A stretch of DNA of 26,362 bases from an uncultured Ruminococcus sp. (GTDB lineage: Bacteria; Bacillota; Clostridia; Oscillospirales; CAG-272). The stretch lies in assembly GCA_905202255.1 (NCBI GenBank), contig CAJKRH010000026.1, positions 1 to 26,362 of the forward strand, read 5' to 3'. A program made the position numbers and the translations under genes. Below are positions 25,434 through 26,362 of the stretch, piece by piece (the first letter of the stretch is position 1; every line of letters starts with the position of its first letter). The notes under the pieces were generated by a model that saw only the letters and a program-made list of their open reading frames with translations, did not search any database and was not told the DNA's origin.

Positions 25434-25474
25434 AACCCGTGCGCGGGCAGCATTCCGCGCACGGGTTAGTTTTT
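25434..25474. terminator. Strong intrinsic terminator between convergent genes
   Basis: Perfect 13-bp inverted repeat AACCCGTGCGCGG (25434-25446) and its complement (25455-25467), with an 8-base loop, then TTTTT at 25470-25474. An A-rich flank on the left (25425-25433) gives a T-run for the minus strand too. It serves the plus-strand redox operon and the converging minus-strand gene. Confidence 0.92.
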
Positions 25475-25485
25475 CGTCTCTCGGT

Positions 25486-26362
25486 TTATTTATCTTTACT
25501 TTTCATCACAAGACTGATTATGCCGGTTACCGCGCCGTAGAGAACGCCCGCGACAGCCCAGATTATCCAGCTCATCTGCTTCTCCGCGCCGCTGTACAGG
25601 AATATGAGAAACACCGCCGTCGTCACAAGCCAGTAGACAAGACTCACCGTGCCGATAATGCCGCCTGATGCCTTGCGCTTTCTCGTGTAGTCGCCCTCCT
25701 CAAGGAGCTTTTCCATAGCGGCATTGTATACTCCGCCGTAAACAAAGAGAAAAACGCCTATGCCGGCTATAAAAAACAGTGCGCATACAGCCAGAATATA
25801 TATCATATCGGAAACGGTATTTTCCGCGCCGTCAAAGCAAAGCGCTATGAAAATAGGAACCGCAGAAAGAATGCAGAGAACTGCTCCGAGTATATTCATG
25901 CGGGAAAATTTAGTCTCAAAATTTTTCTTTTTCTCTCTTACCATGCCGGAAACGCCGTATTCCGTTTCAAAAGGCTCATTTCCGAGGAAGTCGTATGCTT
26001 TTACTCTCGCACTGCAGGAAAGAAAAATCGCCGCGCCGACAGCCACGAGCAAAAGAAGCACCGAAAGCCCGATGCCCGCGGCAGCTCCCTCTGAAATATA
26101 TTTTCCCGAGTCGGCAAGCCCCGCCATGATGAGAAGGACTATCGGCGATATTATACAAAGAAAAGTGGCAAACGCTATTTTCGGTGCGGCTGCTCTTCTC
26201 TTTCCGAGATAATCCGAAGCCTCCTCCATAGTCACCCGACGAAGCCCCGTATCGGATTCATCCGCCGTGAGCGCCGCAGGCGCATCGTCTATCTCATCCT
26301 TGAGCAGGTAATCCGTGCTCACGCCGAAAATGCGGCTCATCTGCAATATCTTATCAATATCG
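25486..26362 (-). CDS. XRE-type regulator fused to multi-pass membrane domain (partial)
   Basis: Partial gene; the frame stays open through the right edge. The visible 291 or so residues begin with the end of a HTH_3/XRE DNA-binding domain: DIDKILQMSRIFGVSTDYLLKDE. A charged linker (about 25-50) leads to six predicted transmembrane helices (about 56-75, 85-110, 148-170, 180-205, 228-252, 258-280, numbered from the in-frame TTG near 26346). A TEYGVSGMVREKKKNFE loop lies between helices 2 and 3. I recall clostridial proteins with this arrangement, annotated as helix-turn-helix regulators; signals and targets are unknown. The membrane domain may tether or sense envelope stress. It converges on the redox operon and shares its terminator. 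Confidence 0.85.
   Translation of the reverse strand, partial: DIDKILQMSRIFGVSTDYLLKDEIDDAPAALTADESDTGLRRVTMEEASDYLGKRRAAAPKIAFATFLCIISPIVLLIMAGLADSGKYISEGAAAGIGLSVLLLLVAVGAAIFLSCSARVKAYDFLGNEPFETEYGVSGMVREKKKNFETKFSRMNILGAVLCILSAVPIFIALCFDGAENTVSDMIYILAVCALFFIAGIGVFLFVYGGVYNAAMEKLLEEGDYTRKRKASGGIIGTVSLVYWLVTTAVFLIFLYSGAEKQMSWIIWAVAGVLYGAVTGIISLVMKSKDK

Noticed and set aside
1..26362. Frequent GATAT/CGATAT strings as a possible motif or repeat
   Set aside because: They occur mostly in frame as Asp-Ile or Ile codons (GAT ATC/ATA) inside genes with no regular spacing, so codon and residue preference explains them.

Overview
The window looks like chromosomal DNA of an anaerobic Clostridia-type Firmicute, plausibly an uncultured gut Oscillospirales or Christensenellales relative. 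Reasons: an AddAB (not RecBCD) repair nuclease, an Hsp33 chaperone, a YerC-type TrpR-like regulator, a TIGR03960/DUF2344 radical SAM pair, strong AGGAGG-type ribosome binding sites, SigA-like promoters, and a tiny Cys-rich single-helix protein of a kind common in spore-forming Firmicutes. Coding sequence is moderately GC-rich while the promoter regions are sharply AT-rich. I see no rRNA, tRNA, CRISPR array, insertion sequence, phage gene or broken gene. The lineage call is inference from gene content.

Layout. Bases 1-10367 are all on the minus strand. Read in the direction of transcription they hold a divergent type IIA topoisomerase pair (B then A subunit), an orphan OmpR-type response regulator with a degraded receiver, addA, a small membrane protein, a 29-residue Cys-rich membrane peptide missed by ordinary ORF length cut-offs, a strong intrinsic terminator, and a lipoprotein gene with its own TTGACA promoter. 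The segment 10368-10531 is a divergent AT-rich promoter region in which the best minus- and plus-strand promoters face and overlap each other.

Bases 10532-25429 are all on the plus strand with tight spacing: a QueG-like Fe-S protein, a coiled-coil membrane protein, addB, a B12/radical SAM protein and its DUF2344 partner, a YerC-like regulator, a methyltransferase, Hsp33, a small membrane protein, and then a four-gene redox block (D-2-hydroxyacid dehydrogenase, short Old Yellow Enzyme with Fe-S ligands, short-chain dehydrogenase, fumarate-reductase-like flavoprotein). A perfect 13-bp hairpin terminator at 25434-25474 ends the run. The last gene, on the minus strand, is an XRE-type DNA-binding protein fused to a multi-pass membrane domain and is cut by the right edge.

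How the parts fit. addA and addB encode the two halves of one repair enzyme, yet lie on opposite strands about 6.7 kb apart, one behind a topoisomerase operon and the other in the opposing operon, with both operons fired from the same 164-bp region. The four redox genes at 20316-25429 look like a self-contained catabolic or reductive module of unknown substrate. The most interesting points are this redox module, the unusual topoisomerase (quinolone-site Ser replaced by Met), the split addA/addB arrangement, and the hidden small gene.
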